A stretch of 64,000 bases of DNA from Streptococcus sp. 1643 (GCF_006228325.1 NZ_CP040231.1:1313001-1377000); one strand, 5' to 3'. Positions 34,683 to 44,093 are shown, numbered from the stretch's first letter. Notes: generated by a model not told the origin, from the sequence alone. Numbers and translations are program-made.

Positions 34683-35564
34683 TTAAGCTTTACCTTCTGA
34701 ACCGAATACGTCGATACGTTCTTCAACTGATGCTTGGATAGCTTTTACACCGTCAGCCAAGAATTTACGTGGGTCGAAGAGTTTCTTCTTGTCGTATTCT
34801 GCTTCGTTTGCTTCGTAGTCACGAGCAAATTTACGAGTTGCGTTAGCGAATGCGATTTGGCATTCAGTGTTAACGTTAACTTTCGCAACACCAAGTTTGA
34901 TAGCTGCTTGGATTTGGTCATCAGGAATACCTGAACCACCGTGCAATACGATTGGGAAGCCTGGAAGAGCTTCTGTCAATTTCTTCAAGTGGTCAAGGTC
35001 AAGACCTTCCCAGTTTGCTGGGTAAGGACCGTGGATGTTACCGATACCAGCTGCCAAGAAGTCAATACCAGTTGCAACCATTGCTTTAGCGTCTTCGATT
35101 GGAGCCAATTCACCTTTACCGATGATACCGTCTTCTTCACCACCGATAGTACCAACTTCAGCTTCTACTGAGATACCTTTAGCGTGTGCTTTTTCAACAA
35201 CGTCTTTAGCCAATTTAAGGTTTTCTTCAACTGGAAGGTGTGAACCATCAAACATGATTGAAGTGTAACCAACTTCGATACACTCAAGTGCATCTTCGTA
35301 GTGACCGTGGTCAAGGTGGATAGCTACTGGTACAGTGATACCCATTGACTCAACAAGGTTAGCGATCAAGTTGCGAGCAACTTTGTAACCACCCATGTAT
35401 TTAGCAGCACCCATTGAAGTTTGGATCAAAACTGGAGCTTTTTTAGCTTCTGCTGCACGCAAGATAGCTTGAGTCCACTCAAGGTTGTTTGTGTTAAATC
35501 CACCAACTGCATAACCGTTGTCACGAGCTGCTTGGACAAATTTTTCTGCTGAAACGATTGCCAT
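34683..35564 (-). CDS. fba: Class II fructose-1,6-bisphosphate aldolase
   Basis: A 293-residue zinc-dependent glycolytic enzyme that splits fructose-1,6-bisphosphate into two triose phosphates. The zinc site is HLDHGHYED near residue 83, with further ligands in EAEVGTIGGEEDG and VLHGGSGI. The strongly biased codon use is typical of highly expressed genes. It is a single-gene unit: AGGAGG precedes the start and a terminator follows the stop. Confidence 0.97.
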   Translation of the reverse strand: MAIVSAEKFVQAARDNGYAVGGFNTNNLEWTQAILRAAEAKKAPVLIQTSMGAAKYMGGYKVARNLIANLVESMGITVPVAIHLDHGHYEDALECIEVGYTSIMFDGSHLPVEENLKLAKDVVEKAHAKGISVEAEVGTIGGEEDGIIGKGELAPIEDAKAMVATGIDFLAAGIGNIHGPYPANWEGLDLDHLKKLTEALPGFPIVLHGGSGIPDDQIQAAIKLGVAKVNVNTECQIAFANATRKFARDYEANEAEYDKKKLFDPRKFLADGVKAIQASVEERIDVFGSEGKA

Positions 35565-35709
35565 TTGTCAGGCCTCCTATATATTTTTTGGGACATCCCA
35601 TTTACATTGTTCATTTTATCACTTTTTGATAAAAAAAGCTAGTTTTTCCCATACTTTAGATTGAATTTCTTCCAATCCAATCAATGTAAACCCTTTCTTT
35701 TTCTTAGTC

Positions 35710-37032
35710 CTAAGTGACTTTGGGATAACGTATGAAGAAGGTCAATCGAGCATCCTGCATCTCAAAATGATAAGGTAATTTCTCGTGTTCTAATAAACTT
35801 TTGACCACAAAGAGTCCCATCCCCGAACCCTTGGCCTTACGACTAGCATTTTCAGAAAAAGACTGGGCCAGTTTTTCTTGTTCTTCAGGACTACAGCTAT
35901 TCTCGATAAAGAGTTCTCCTTCTCTCTCGCCGATATGAACCAAACCACCTGGAGTGGAGTGCTTGATAGCATTGCTGATGAGATTCGATAATATCAGTTT
36001 CATGACAGATGGGTTTATGTAAGCCTGCTGATGGGTTAGGCTAATGTCTACCTGAAGTTCTCGCTCCTTGGCGAGCAAAGCATAATCCTTGACCAAACTT
36101 TGCGTCATCTGGACTAGGTCAATGTTCTCCTTCTCCTCTCGCAATTCCTGAACAGAAGAAAGAGAAAGTATCTGGAGAACGTGGTGACTGAGGTCATCCA
36201 CAATTCCCAAGGCAACTCCAAGATAGTGATCTCTATCCTTATAACGGCCGACATTTTCTTTCATATTTTCGATTAGGATTTTCAAACTAGCCAGAGGTGT
36301 TTTCAATTCATGAGAAGCCCCTCGTAGGAACTCAACCTTCATCTTCTCCAGCTGAAGAATAGCTTCATTCTTGTCATGCAAGTCCGCAATGACAGTCAAG
36401 AGATGCTGGTAAAGGCTATTGATTTGTTCCTTGAGATCACCTATCTCATCCTTAGAATCCACGCGCAATCGTACTTGGGCATCCAAATCCATCATCCTAC
36501 GGGTCACCCGCTTGATTTCCAAAATCGGGGCAACAATGGTCCGAGCGTAGATGTAGGCCACCAAAAGAGAAATCAGAAAGGATGCCAGCAAGGTATAGGG
36601 AAGAAACTGGAGACTAATCTGCTCTGCTTCCTTTTGCAGGTCCATGGAAGCTAGAAATTGAAGAGTCATGGTGCTACCATCTTGCGTTTTCACCTCACGC
36701 TCCTCAATAAAGAGGGAAGTGGTCTGGCGATTCGCGTCTAGTGGAAGATTATCCTTGACTTCTAACTTGTCCTCAGTCATCTCTCCCTTGACAGCTCCTT
36801 TGATATCACTGCTCTGGGAATACAAGTCTAAGACTTGCTCGATACTCTGCCTATCCTTTCCTTCTAGGGACTGGGCAATGGCTGTCGCTTTCTGGCCAAT
36901 GGTTTCCTGACGATGGCTCAGATAAGTTGAGGGAAAGAGAAAATAAATGGCTAAATGAAGACAAATCACCAGAACACTAAAAATCGAGAAGGTATAGCTA
37001 AAAATCTTTGTAAACAAACCTGTTCGTTTCAT
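35710..37032 (-). CDS. vncS: Sensor histidine kinase VncS
   Basis: A 440-residue membrane kinase with two membrane helices (about residues 13-33 and 143-165) bracketing an external sensor domain. A HAMP domain, the phospho-acceptor His241 in GASHELKTPLASL and a catalytic ATPase domain with KAKGSGMGLFVVKSLL follow. It overlaps vncR by 4 bp. VncRS was described in pneumococcus next to the Vex transporter and linked to vancomycin response; later work questioned a role in tolerance. The signal sensed here is not known. Confidence 0.92.
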   Translation of the reverse strand: MKRTGLFTKIFSYTFSIFSVLVICLHLAIYFLFPSTYLSHRQETIGQKATAIAQSLEGKDRQSIEQVLDLYSQSSDIKGAVKGEMTEDKLEVKDNLPLDANRQTTSLFIEEREVKTQDGSTMTLQFLASMDLQKEAEQISLQFLPYTLLASFLISLLVAYIYARTIVAPILEIKRVTRRMMDLDAQVRLRVDSKDEIGDLKEQINSLYQHLLTVIADLHDKNEAILQLEKMKVEFLRGASHELKTPLASLKILIENMKENVGRYKDRDHYLGVALGIVDDLSHHVLQILSLSSVQELREEKENIDLVQMTQSLVKDYALLAKERELQVDISLTHQQAYINPSVMKLILSNLISNAIKHSTPGGLVHIGEREGELFIENSCSPEEQEKLAQSFSENASRKAKGSGMGLFVVKSLLEHEKLPYHFEMQDARLTFFIRYPKVT

Positions 37033-37685
37033 TTTCGCTCCAATTTATAACCAACATTGCGCACTGTGAGGATACAATCCAAGTCTAGCTTTTTCCGCAG
37101 TTCCTTGATATAAACATCAATAACACGATCAAAAGGAACCTCATCTGTCGCCTTCCAGACAGCATCGATTATCTGAGAACGAGTCAAGGCTCGGCCTTCA
37201 TTTTTCACCAGATAGTCCAGAATTTCCAACTCTTTGGCATTGATGGCCACTTCTTGGCCTGCTAGGCTTACACTGTAGCTCTCAAAGTCCACTTTGGTAT
37301 CCTTATAGGAGAAGACTCGTCCTGTATCGTAGTAGCGCTTGAAAATTGCATCCACCCTCACTTTTAAGAGAGACAGGGAGAAGGGTTTTTCCAGATAGCC
37401 GTCTGCCAGAGAGGCAAAAGCACTCATCTTATATTCCTCATCCTGAAAGGCGGTTAGCATCAGGACAGGAACCTGACTGGTCTTACGAATCTCAGCTAGA
37501 ACTTCTAAACCATTGAGCTTAGGCATCTGGATATCCAGTAAAACTAGTGCTACTTCATAGCTGGAAAATTGTTCTAGGGCTTCCTCGCCGTCCGCAGCCT
37601 GAATGGTTTCATAACCACAATCTGTCAGATAATCACTGATCCCCTCACGGATCATCTCTTCATCTTCTACAATTAAAATTTTCAT
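37029..37685 (-). CDS. vncR: Response regulator VncR
   Basis: A 218-residue OmpR/PhoB-type regulator. The receiver domain carries acidic residues at EDEE and the phospho-acceptor Asp51 in LVLLDIQMPKLNG. The C-terminal winged helix includes EGRALTRSQIIDAVWK and the RVIDVYIKELRKKL recognition segment. It is partner to vncS in a two-gene operon downstream of vex3. A short inverted repeat lies 55-75 bp upstream of the start. Confidence 0.93.
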   Translation of the reverse strand: MKILIVEDEEMIREGISDYLTDCGYETIQAADGEEALEQFSSYEVALVLLDIQMPKLNGLEVLAEIRKTSQVPVLMLTAFQDEEYKMSAFASLADGYLEKPFSLSLLKVRVDAIFKRYYDTGRVFSYKDTKVDFESYSVSLAGQEVAINAKELEILDYLVKNEGRALTRSQIIDAVWKATDEVPFDRVIDVYIKELRKKLDLDCILTVRNVGYKLERK

Positions 37686-37740
37686 AGAAAAAACGTTTCA
37701 CATTCCTTTAAATTTCTTGTAAATCTTCTCTATTTCATCC

Positions 37741-37761
37741 TGATAAGAAGAGTCCTTATCA
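37741..37761 (-). other. Inverted repeat in the vncR leader
   Basis: TGATAAG and CTTATCA flank a 7-base centre. It could be an operator or a leader hairpin. Confidence 0.4.
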
Positions 37762-37780
37762 AGACAAAACAGATAAAAAT

Positions 37781-37820
37781 GCTACCTATATTATACCCCA
37801 TTTAGGGGAGAATAGGTAGC
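37781..37820 (-). terminator. Terminator between vex3 and vncR, with embedded -10
   Basis: GCTACCTAT pairs with ATAGGTAGC with an inner CCCC-TAAAT-GGGG stem, then ATTTTTATC on the minus strand. A TATAAT lies inside and could serve as the vncRS -10. Confidence 0.75.
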
Positions 37821-37827
37821 AAGTTTT

Positions 37828-39207
37828 TTATTCGCTATCGAGCAAGAGCTCTTTTGGTTGTTTTCTGAGGAGATTGCTTGAGGCAAGAGCCATAACGAGA
37901 ACCACTAGAACCAGAGCAAGTACAAAGACGATGATAAAGTCCGATGTCTGAATAGAAATATCTAGGCTCGACAAGGTCTTGCTAAAGCCGTCTACTTCTG
38001 CACCACCACCAAGATTAGAGGCTTGAGCAGCCTTGCTGGCTTGCTTGGCAACACCTGAAGTGACATTGGCAAGAACAGTATTTCCGATTGCTCGAGCTGT
38101 GTAGTTGGCTAGGAAGTAAGCAGAAACAAGAGCAGGGATGGCAATCAGGATAGATTCAGTGATGAATTGCCCCAAGATACTTGCCTGCTTGAGACCGATA
38201 GAGAGGAGAATTCCCACTTCCTTGCGACGGGCGTTGATCCAAAGGCTGAGCAAGAGTGCAAGGAGAAGAACTGAGAAGCTCAAGCTACCCCAGAAGAGGA
38301 GGTTGGCCATCTTGTACATACCAGAGATGGATTGCTCTAGAGCTGGGTAGTTAGAGGAGCTCTTCACAAGTGTGTAGCTCTTCCAGTTGATACCGCTGAT
38401 GCCATTCAACTCTTTCATGACGTCATCCAAGTTCTTGTCTGCTGTTACAAAGAAGGTTGCGTCCCCATAAATAGCTGTGTCTTCTGTGTATCCATAAAGT
38501 TTTGCAGCAGTGTGAATGTCTGTGATGGCTGTATTTTCATAGAGTTCTTGTGAGTAGGTTACTGCTGACTTATTGTGCCCATCAAAGAGTCCCTTGATAG
38601 TCACTTCAACTGTTTCCTTGGCACCTTTTTCATTGTCTGCATCGTAGATATTGGAGTCCAGTTTGACCTTATCTCCGACTTTCCAACCGTGTTTGGCTGC
38701 CAAGTCCTTGTGCATGAGGATCTTGTCCTTGTCGTCGTTGGTTAGGTGCTCACCTTCAACCAGCTTATATGAGCCAGAGACAAACTTATCTTCTTTAGAG
38801 GAGTCATTGACACCTGTAATCATCAAGCTGCTTCCAAACCGTTTGGCACGGTCTGCAGTGAGATTTTTCTTGGTTTCTGGCGTTTCAATAAGGTCATATC
38901 CAGTCAAATCTCCGATAGCGTTGATGCGTTTAACATAAGACTCGATGGCCTTATTTTCGGTGATTTTTTTGATATCCTCACCCTTGATATTCCCAGAACC
39001 ACGTGGCGTCCCTTGATTGACGCGACGATTGATTTGCATGGAGAAGCTATTGGTGATATTTTTAAAAGTCTCCTGAGAAGCCTTGGCAGTAGCTCCCTTG
39101 ATCGACAAGCCGACCAAACTCAAGCTCGCCATGAGGAGAATAATCAGGAAGATAACAATCGATTTGAAAAACTTCCTTGTAACATAGGCAAATGCGTTGT
39201 GTAACAT
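37828..39207 (-). CDS. vex3: Vex3 ABC transporter permease
   Basis: A 459-residue MacB/FtsX-type permease with one N-terminal helix (about residues 16-38), a large external domain, and three C-terminal helices starting near 300. The segment VGILLSIGLKQASILGQFITESILI is typical of FtsX domains. It forms a heterodimer with Vex1 served by the ATPase Vex2. Export of a peptide (Pep27) was proposed in pneumococcus; no matching peptide gene was found here. It lies 161 bp from vex2, and a BOX element fills most of that gap. Confidence 0.92.
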   Translation of the reverse strand: MLHNAFAYVTRKFFKSIVIFLIILLMASLSLVGLSIKGATAKASQETFKNITNSFSMQINRRVNQGTPRGSGNIKGEDIKKITENKAIESYVKRINAIGDLTGYDLIETPETKKNLTADRAKRFGSSLMITGVNDSSKEDKFVSGSYKLVEGEHLTNDDKDKILMHKDLAAKHGWKVGDKVKLDSNIYDADNEKGAKETVEVTIKGLFDGHNKSAVTYSQELYENTAITDIHTAAKLYGYTEDTAIYGDATFFVTADKNLDDVMKELNGISGINWKSYTLVKSSSNYPALEQSISGMYKMANLLFWGSLSFSVLLLALLLSLWINARRKEVGILLSIGLKQASILGQFITESILIAIPALVSAYFLANYTARAIGNTVLANVTSGVAKQASKAAQASNLGGGAEVDGFSKTLSSLDISIQTSDFIIVFVLALVLVVLVMALASSNLLRKQPKELLLDSE

Positions 39208-39264
39208 AGGTTCCCTTTCTAGATGTTGTTCTATTTTATAGTTCTAACAGAAAAAGCTCGTATT

Positions 39265-39369
39265 ATACTCAATGAAAATCAAAGAGCAAACTAGGAAGCT
39301 AGCCGCAGGCTGTACTTGAGTACGGCAAGGCGACGCTGACGTAGTTTGAATTTGATTTTCGAAGAGTAT
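39265..39369. repeat. BOX element between vex2 and vex3
   Basis: A 105-bp element bounded by ATACTC and GAGTAT inverted ends. It contains the known BOX motifs: CAATGAAAATCAAAGAGCAA at one end, the GGAAGCTAGCCGCAGGCTG segment, the TACGGCAAGGCGACGCTGAC core, and GATTTTCGAAGAGTAT at the other end. The right end touches the vex2 stop codon, so the element lies inside the vex operon and would be transcribed with it. Confidence 0.93.
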
Positions 39370-40016
39370 TATTTCGTAGTATTGCGAGTTTCAGTTAGTT
39401 TCTTGTCCTTCAACTCAAGTGTAATATCTGACGCTTGTGCCACTTCTTTACTGTGGGTGACGACGATCACACATTTACCTGTTTTCTCGGCAAGTGATTT
39501 GAGCAGTTCGATAATATCTCCGGCAGTTTTAGGGTCCAGATTTCCTGTTGGCTCATCAGCTAGAATAACTGGAGCTTCTGATACTAAACTGCGAGCGATG
39601 GCTACACGTTGCTGTTGACCACCTGATAACTGGAGAACGTTCCGCTTGATCTGACTTTCATCCAAACCAAGCTCAAGAAGTGTATCCTTGCTTGCTTTTT
39701 TGTTGACCAAGCGGATATTTTCCAGCGGAGAAAGATAATCTATCAAGTTATAATTTTGAAAGACCAGGGAAATATGGTGCATGCGATGATAAGAATATCC
39801 CTTGTTCCGAATGTCCTCTCCTTGGAAAAGGATAGAACCTTCAACAGGACTATCTAGACCAGCCAGGAGGGACAAGAGAGTGGATTTTCCTGCTCCTGAC
39901 TCACCAATGATACTATAAAATTTTCCGGGTTCAAAATTATACTTGATCTGATATAAAACTGCTTCAGCAGTGTTCTTATAACGGTAGGTAACATCTTGCA
40001 ATTGTAATAAAGTCAT
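39369..40016 (-). CDS. vex2: Vex2 ABC transporter ATP-binding protein
   Basis: A 215-residue MacB-type ATPase with Walker A GESGAGKSTLL near residue 39, Q-loop VFQNYNLIDYL, signature LSGGQQQRVAIARSL near 130 and Walker B VILADEPTGNLDP. It powers the Vex1-Vex3 permease pair. It lies 12 bp after vex1. The BOX element abuts its stop codon. Confidence 0.94.
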   Translation of the reverse strand: MTLLQLQDVTYRYKNTAEAVLYQIKYNFEPGKFYSIIGESGAGKSTLLSLLAGLDSPVEGSILFQGEDIRNKGYSYHRMHHISLVFQNYNLIDYLSPLENIRLVNKKASKDTLLELGLDESQIKRNVLQLSGGQQQRVAIARSLVSEAPVILADEPTGNLDPKTAGDIIELLKSLAEKTGKCVIVVTHSKEVAQASDITLELKDKKLTETRNTTK

Positions 40017-40028
40017 GATTTCTCCTTC

Positions 40029-41306
40029 TTAACTAATAGATGATAAAATTTCTTTTGGCGATTTTCTAAATAGAAATACGAAACAAAGGGCTACTGATAA
40101 GCAACCAATCAGGAGCAGAAAGACATAGGATTCTGCAAAGGATAGGAGACTGGTTGACAGACCACTTGCTTTTGCCAGCGTGTCTTGTAAGCTTGCCTGA
40201 TCTCCACTGGCTAGTACAGTTTGGAGTAGATAGGATGTGATGGCATTTCCTGCAACAAATGCTGGAAGCAAAGCTCCAAGAGATACCAAAACTACCTCTA
40301 AACAGAATTGTAGGAAGATTGAGATCTTGCTTTTTCCAAGTGCGAGTAGAATCCCCACTTCGTAGACCCTTTCTCTCAACCAGAGAGACAAGACCAAAAT
40401 TAAGGCTCCTGCTCCTGCTATCAACATCCCATAAAGGAAGATGGTCAGGAAGGTTTGGAAGGTTGCCACTGAGTCTTTGATTTGTTCAAAGGCCTTGTTT
40501 TCCTTCTCAACTTGGTAACCTTGACTTTCCAAAGCCAAGTTTTCCACCTGCTTCATGAGTTTGTCCATTTCCTTAGGATTTTCTACATAGAAGCGCGCTG
40601 AACTGACTTGCGGTTCACTATTTCCCAGAAGGGTTTGGCTACTTTCATAGTCTGTAAAGACCTGGTTTTCACTGAAGTCGGAAGACAAGCCTGTGAACTT
40701 TTCTTGTTTTTTACCAGAAAAGATGCCGACAATTTCAAAATCAACTGTTTGCCCCTTTCCAGCTTCGGACTGACCAGCATCCAAGCGAATCTTGTCGTGA
40801 AGCGAAAGACCGTTCTTCTTGGCCAACTCTTCGTGGATAAGGATTTTCTTGGAATCCCCTTTTTGAAGGTGTCGCCCTTCTTTTAGGTTGAAAGCCGAAC
40901 TAGTAAAGGTAACATCCTTGGATGAATCCTCAAGAGCCGTTAAGCTAACTAAATTCTTGTCCGCAGCTGACAAGTCATCACGTTCGACGCTCTGCTCACC
41001 ACTGACCGCTTCCTTGTCTTTTAGTTTTGCGACCGTCTCGAGTTCAGGAGAGACATTCTCCAGTCCCTTAATCTTGCTAACTGATGCTAGGTCCGATAAC
41101 TTGAAGGTCTGTCCATTTTCTATCTTTTTGATAGAAAAAGATGTGTTGAGTGATTTGTAAAGATTGCTTTCTACTGTTTTGTTGGACTTCATCAGAGTCA
41201 AACAGGCTGAAATTCCTGCTAAAAGGACAAATAAAATCAGAAATAAAATAAAACTTCTCAGTCGTTTTCTGCTGACATAAGCCCAAGCTCTTTGGATTGG
41301 ATTCAT
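40029..41306 (-). CDS. vex1: Vex1 ABC transporter permease
   Basis: A 425-residue FtsX/MacB-type permease with an N-terminal helix (about residues 16-38), an external domain of about 230 residues and three C-terminal helices (from about 285). The VYEVGILLALGKSKISIFLQFCLEVVLV stretch mirrors that of Vex3. It is the first gene of the vex operon, with GGAGGTGAC before the ATG. TATAAT at 41332-41337 could be the -10. Confidence 0.92.
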   Translation of the reverse strand: MNPIQRAWAYVSRKRLRSFILFLILFVLLAGISACLTLMKSNKTVESNLYKSLNTSFSIKKIENGQTFKLSDLASVSKIKGLENVSPELETVAKLKDKEAVSGEQSVERDDLSAADKNLVSLTALEDSSKDVTFTSSAFNLKEGRHLQKGDSKKILIHEELAKKNGLSLHDKIRLDAGQSEAGKGQTVDFEIVGIFSGKKQEKFTGLSSDFSENQVFTDYESSQTLLGNSEPQVSSARFYVENPKEMDKLMKQVENLALESQGYQVEKENKAFEQIKDSVATFQTFLTIFLYGMLIAGAGALILVLSLWLRERVYEVGILLALGKSKISIFLQFCLEVVLVSLGALLPAFVAGNAITSYLLQTVLASGDQASLQDTLAKASGLSTSLLSFAESYVFLLLIGCLSVALCFVFLFRKSPKEILSSIS

Positions 41307-41331
41307 TTGTCACCTCCATATTTGTAAGACT

Positions 41332-41337
41332 ATTATA
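41332..41337 (-). promoter_or_regulatory. -10 element of the vex operon
   Basis: TATAAT on the minus strand lies 26 bp before vex1; no convincing -35. Confidence 0.45.
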
Positions 41338-41380
41338 AAATCCAAATATGAAATGTTTATGAAATCAAAAATATTTTTTG

Positions 41381-41406
41381 AAAAAAAGCTGGTATTTCTA
41401 CCAGCT
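41381..41406 (-). terminator. Terminator of the CPBP protease gene
   Basis: On the minus strand AGCTGGTA-GAAA-TACCAGCT is followed by seven Ts. Confidence 0.9.
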
Positions 41407-41428
41407 CCATTTTTATAACTGCATCCAC

Positions 41429-42040
41429 TCAAAGCAAAGAAAATGCAGAAACTAAACCAGAGAGGATGTTGGCTGTGGCATGCATTAGCCAACTTGGTAA
41501 AATTGATCCTCCTGCTATCTTTTCATTAACAAAGCCAAGATAAGCTGCTATTGCTCCAGTAAAAAATACAATGAAAAAAGTGACTCCCAAACTCACTACT
41601 GAAGCAAACAACACTCCATGAAGCAATCCAAAAGCGAAGGCCTGTATGGTATTTGCAAAGACAAACGGCATGTGATTTGCCATTCGTTTCAGTAGAAAAC
41701 CTCTAAATAATAATTCCTCTGGTAAAGATGTTTGCAAAATACTGTAAATTAGAATACTTGGTAAAGCCTTAGAACCCATAGCAGAAAAAGCCGAAGTAGC
41801 TGTTTCTAGACCACGAGAAAGAGGAAAGATAAGGATAGAAAAAATAGTAAATAAAGAAAATCCCCCCACCATCCATAAAATCAGATGCAAAGTTTTTACT
41901 CTTTTGATAGCTTTTAGTCCGATCCATTCCATAAATGGAACTTTCCCCCTCATAGTCATAAACCACCAGATAGAAGGTAGTAAAATAATAAAGAGAATTT
42001 GAATAAAGGCGCTCATTATTCGTTGAAGTTCATTAACCAT
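41429..42040 (-). CDS. CPBP family intramembrane metalloprotease
   Basis: A 203-residue membrane protein with about six helices and the three CPBP motifs: EELLFRGFLLKR (Glu-Glu with Arg), FAFGLLHGVLF (His) and MHATANIL (His...Asn). In streptococci such proteins (also called Abi or CAAX-type) occur in bacteriocin immunity and peptide-processing loci. Here it stands alone between a tRNA-Leu and the vex operon. The substrate is unknown. Confidence 0.87.
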   Translation of the reverse strand: MVNELQRIMSAFIQILFIILLPSIWWFMTMRGKVPFMEWIGLKAIKRVKTLHLILWMVGGFSLFTIFSILIFPLSRGLETATSAFSAMGSKALPSILIYSILQTSLPEELLFRGFLLKRMANHMPFVFANTIQAFAFGLLHGVLFASVVSLGVTFFIVFFTGAIAAYLGFVNEKIAGGSILPSWLMHATANILSGLVSAFSLL

Positions 42041-42221
42041 CGTAATCCTCCTTTACACTTTTGAAATACTCATTTCAAATACCAAACGACTATCTACTCC
42101 TCCTTTCCTACCTTATATATCCGTTTTAACCAAGCCTATTAGTATCCATTACTCGATGATCTTTCATATAAGACTTTTTGCAGTTACTTTCTATCTATAT
42201 TGTAGCACTATTTAAAAGAAA

Positions 42222-42253
42222 AGAAAAAAACAAGAAAGGTAGACCTCTCTTGT
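42222..42253 (-). terminator. Terminator after tRNA-Leu
   Basis: On the minus strand ACAAGAGAGGT pairs with ACCTTTCTTGT and is followed by TTTTTTC. The rest of the 42041-42221 gap, upstream of the CPBP gene, is AT-rich and shows no clear feature. Confidence 0.75.
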
Positions 42254-42312
42254 TGAATAATCACTATGCGTGCTGACAAAAAAAGAGCTAGCTAAAGCCA
42301 ACTCTTACCCTA

Positions 42313-42398
42313 TGCGGAGAGAGGGACTTGAACCCTCACGACCTAAAGCGGTCACAGGATCCTTAGTCCTGCGCGTCTGCCAATTCCGCCATCCCCGC
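42313..42398 (-). tRNA. tRNA-Leu (AAG)
   Basis: An 86-nt class II tRNA: acceptor GCGGGGA / TCTCCGC with discriminator A, anticodon stem CAGGA/TCCTG with loop CTAAGGA (anticodon AAG, reading CUU/CUC after modification), a long variable arm and TTCAAGT in the T loop. Confidence 0.96.
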
Positions 42399-42478
42399 GT
42401 CGATTACTTTACTAGTATATCAACTTTCAAAATCTTTGTCAACACTTTTTGCAGATTTTTTTCATTTTTCCAACAGGC

Positions 42479-43054
42479 TTATAGTTCAATTTCAGCAAGG
42501 TTTTCATCCAGTAATTTTGCTCCCAATGTGTTCTTAAAATGCCCAAGAGCAAACTGATGATTTTCTGGCCAAATAGAGGCAACTGCAGGCTTAACAATCT
42601 CAATTTGATAACCTAAATTATAAGCATCAATAGCCGTATGAAGGACGCAAATGTCCGTCAAAACACCTGTTAAGATAACAGTGTCAACCCGACGTTCCCG
42701 CAAACGGATATCTAAGTCCGTTCCTGAAAAAGCTGAATAGTGACGCTTATCCATCCAAAAGACACGACTATCCGCCTCATGCTCAGCATAAAAATCAGCT
42801 AGGGAGCCATAAAGGTTACGCCCACTAGTTCCGATGATGTTGTGCGGTGGAAAGAGCTTGCTTTCTGGGTGGAATGTATCCTTCTCTTCATGAGCATCAA
42901 TGGTAAAAAAGACATAGTCTCCACGATCAAAAGCTAATCTAGTTACCTGATCAATGGCTTTTGATATCGCTTGAGCAGGTGCGCCAGCAGTTAGCTTTCC
43001 ATGGTCTGCTACGAAATCCTCTGTATAGTCAATCGAGATTAAAGCCTTTGCCAT
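42479..43054 (-). CDS. pncA: Nicotinamidase
   Basis: A 191-residue isochorismatase-fold amidase that converts nicotinamide to nicotinate for NAD salvage. The catalytic Asp is in LISIDYTEDF near residue 9 and the nucleophile Cys in LTGVLTDICVLHTA near residue 134. Metal ligands are in FTIDAHEEKDTFHPES. It overlaps the codY stop codon by one base (TAATG), so the genes are translationally coupled, the order known from pneumococcus. Confidence 0.92.
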   Translation of the reverse strand: MAKALISIDYTEDFVADHGKLTAGAPAQAISKAIDQVTRLAFDRGDYVFFTIDAHEEKDTFHPESKLFPPHNIIGTSGRNLYGSLADFYAEHEADSRVFWMDKRHYSAFSGTDLDIRLRERRVDTVILTGVLTDICVLHTAIDAYNLGYQIEIVKPAVASIWPENHQFALGHFKNTLGAKLLDENLAEIEL

Positions 43055-43842
43055 TAGTAGTCCCTCTTTTTCACTTCCTCAAAAATATCTGAAATCAATA
43101 CCTTGAGATAGGTCCCCTTCATTCCTAGTGAACGACTCTCAATAATTCCCGCCGACTCCAATTTACGAAGCGCATTGACAATCACTGAGCGCGTAATGCC
43201 AATACGATCTGCAATAACTGATGCAGTCAGCTGCCCTTCATTTCCATCCAATTCAGCTAAAATAGCTGATACGGCACGAAGTTCTGAATAGGAAAGGGTG
43301 TTGACCGCCATGGTAACAGCCGTACGACGGCGAATATTTTTCTCATCTTCTTCACGTTGGAAGTTCAATAGTTGAATTCCCACAACCGTGCTCGCAATCT
43401 CGACAAGAATCAAATCTTCATCTTCAAATTTCTTATCATTGCGCCAAATAATCAAGGAACCCAAACGAATCCCTGATACATGAATCGGAGCGATGGTCGT
43501 CAACCCATCTGGAAAGTCCGCACGACTCTCTACAGGGAAAATGGTCAAATCATGTTCAACAGGAAGATTGGCTTCCGTATCATAGATCATGTTTGCCCCT
43601 TGTACATAGACGTCAGGGAAGGTTTTGGTTTGGAAGAATTGTTCTACACGGTCATTATTGGTCTTATAACGCATAAAGTAACCCAAGAGACGTCCCTTGT
43701 TATTTACAATACAAGCGTTACAGTCAATAATATCAGCTAACTGGCGTGTTATTGCATTGTAAGGAAGTTCATCTTGGAGTTGCTCCTCAGAGCGCTTTAG
43801 AATAGACGTGATTTTTCTTGTTTTTTCTAATAAATGTGCCAT
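43054..43842 (-). CDS. codY: Global regulator CodY
   Basis: A 262-residue repressor that responds to branched-chain amino acids. The N-terminal GAF domain (about residues 1-155) binds the effector, a linker helix follows, and the C-terminal winged helix is [33 protein letters not shown] 14-of-15 CodY box lies 57 bp upstream of the start, which supports autoregulation. CodY controls amino-acid uptake and metabolism in streptococci. It is co-transcribed with pncA. Confidence 0.96.
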   Translation of the reverse strand: MAHLLEKTRKITSILKRSEEQLQDELPYNAITRQLADIIDCNACIVNNKGRLLGYFMRYKTNNDRVEQFFQTKTFPDVYVQGANMIYDTEANLPVEHDLTIFPVESRADFPDGLTTIAPIHVSGIRLGSLIIWRNDKKFEDEDLILVEIASTVVGIQLLNFQREEDEKNIRRRTAVTMAVNTLSYSELRAVSAILAELDGNEGQLTASVIADRIGITRSVIVNALRKLESAGIIESRSLGMKGTYLKVLISDIFEEVKKRDY

Positions 43843-43898
43843 TTTTTACCTCGCATATAATCGCTTCCATTATAACATAGAAAAGTCTTTATTTCAAT

Positions 43899-43913
43899 AA
43901 TTATCTGAAAATT
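43899..43913. promoter_or_regulatory. CodY box upstream of codY
   Basis: AATTATCTGAAAATT matches the CodY consensus AATTTTCWGAAAATT at 14 of 15 positions. Confidence 0.85.
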
Positions 43914-44093
43914 GCTTATTTAATTGCAATTTTGAACAGCAAAAATATTTTAGAAAAAAAGCGATTTTTTTATTGACATCCTATTTTATTTTTGATATTA
44001 TAACATTATAAGAAGATGACATGATAAATCCCTTTCCGTTTCACCTATCCTTTACTATCACCATCTTCTTTTACTATCGGTCTCCTTATATAT

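Noticed and set aside
37741..37761. Inverted repeat as a proven VncR operator
   Set aside because: The repeat is real, but its spacing to the promoter is unclear and no second copy was found before vex1.
42270..42557. A 95-codon plus-strand frame
   Set aside because: It runs antisense through the tRNA-Leu and into the end of pncA; no ribosome-binding site or domain.
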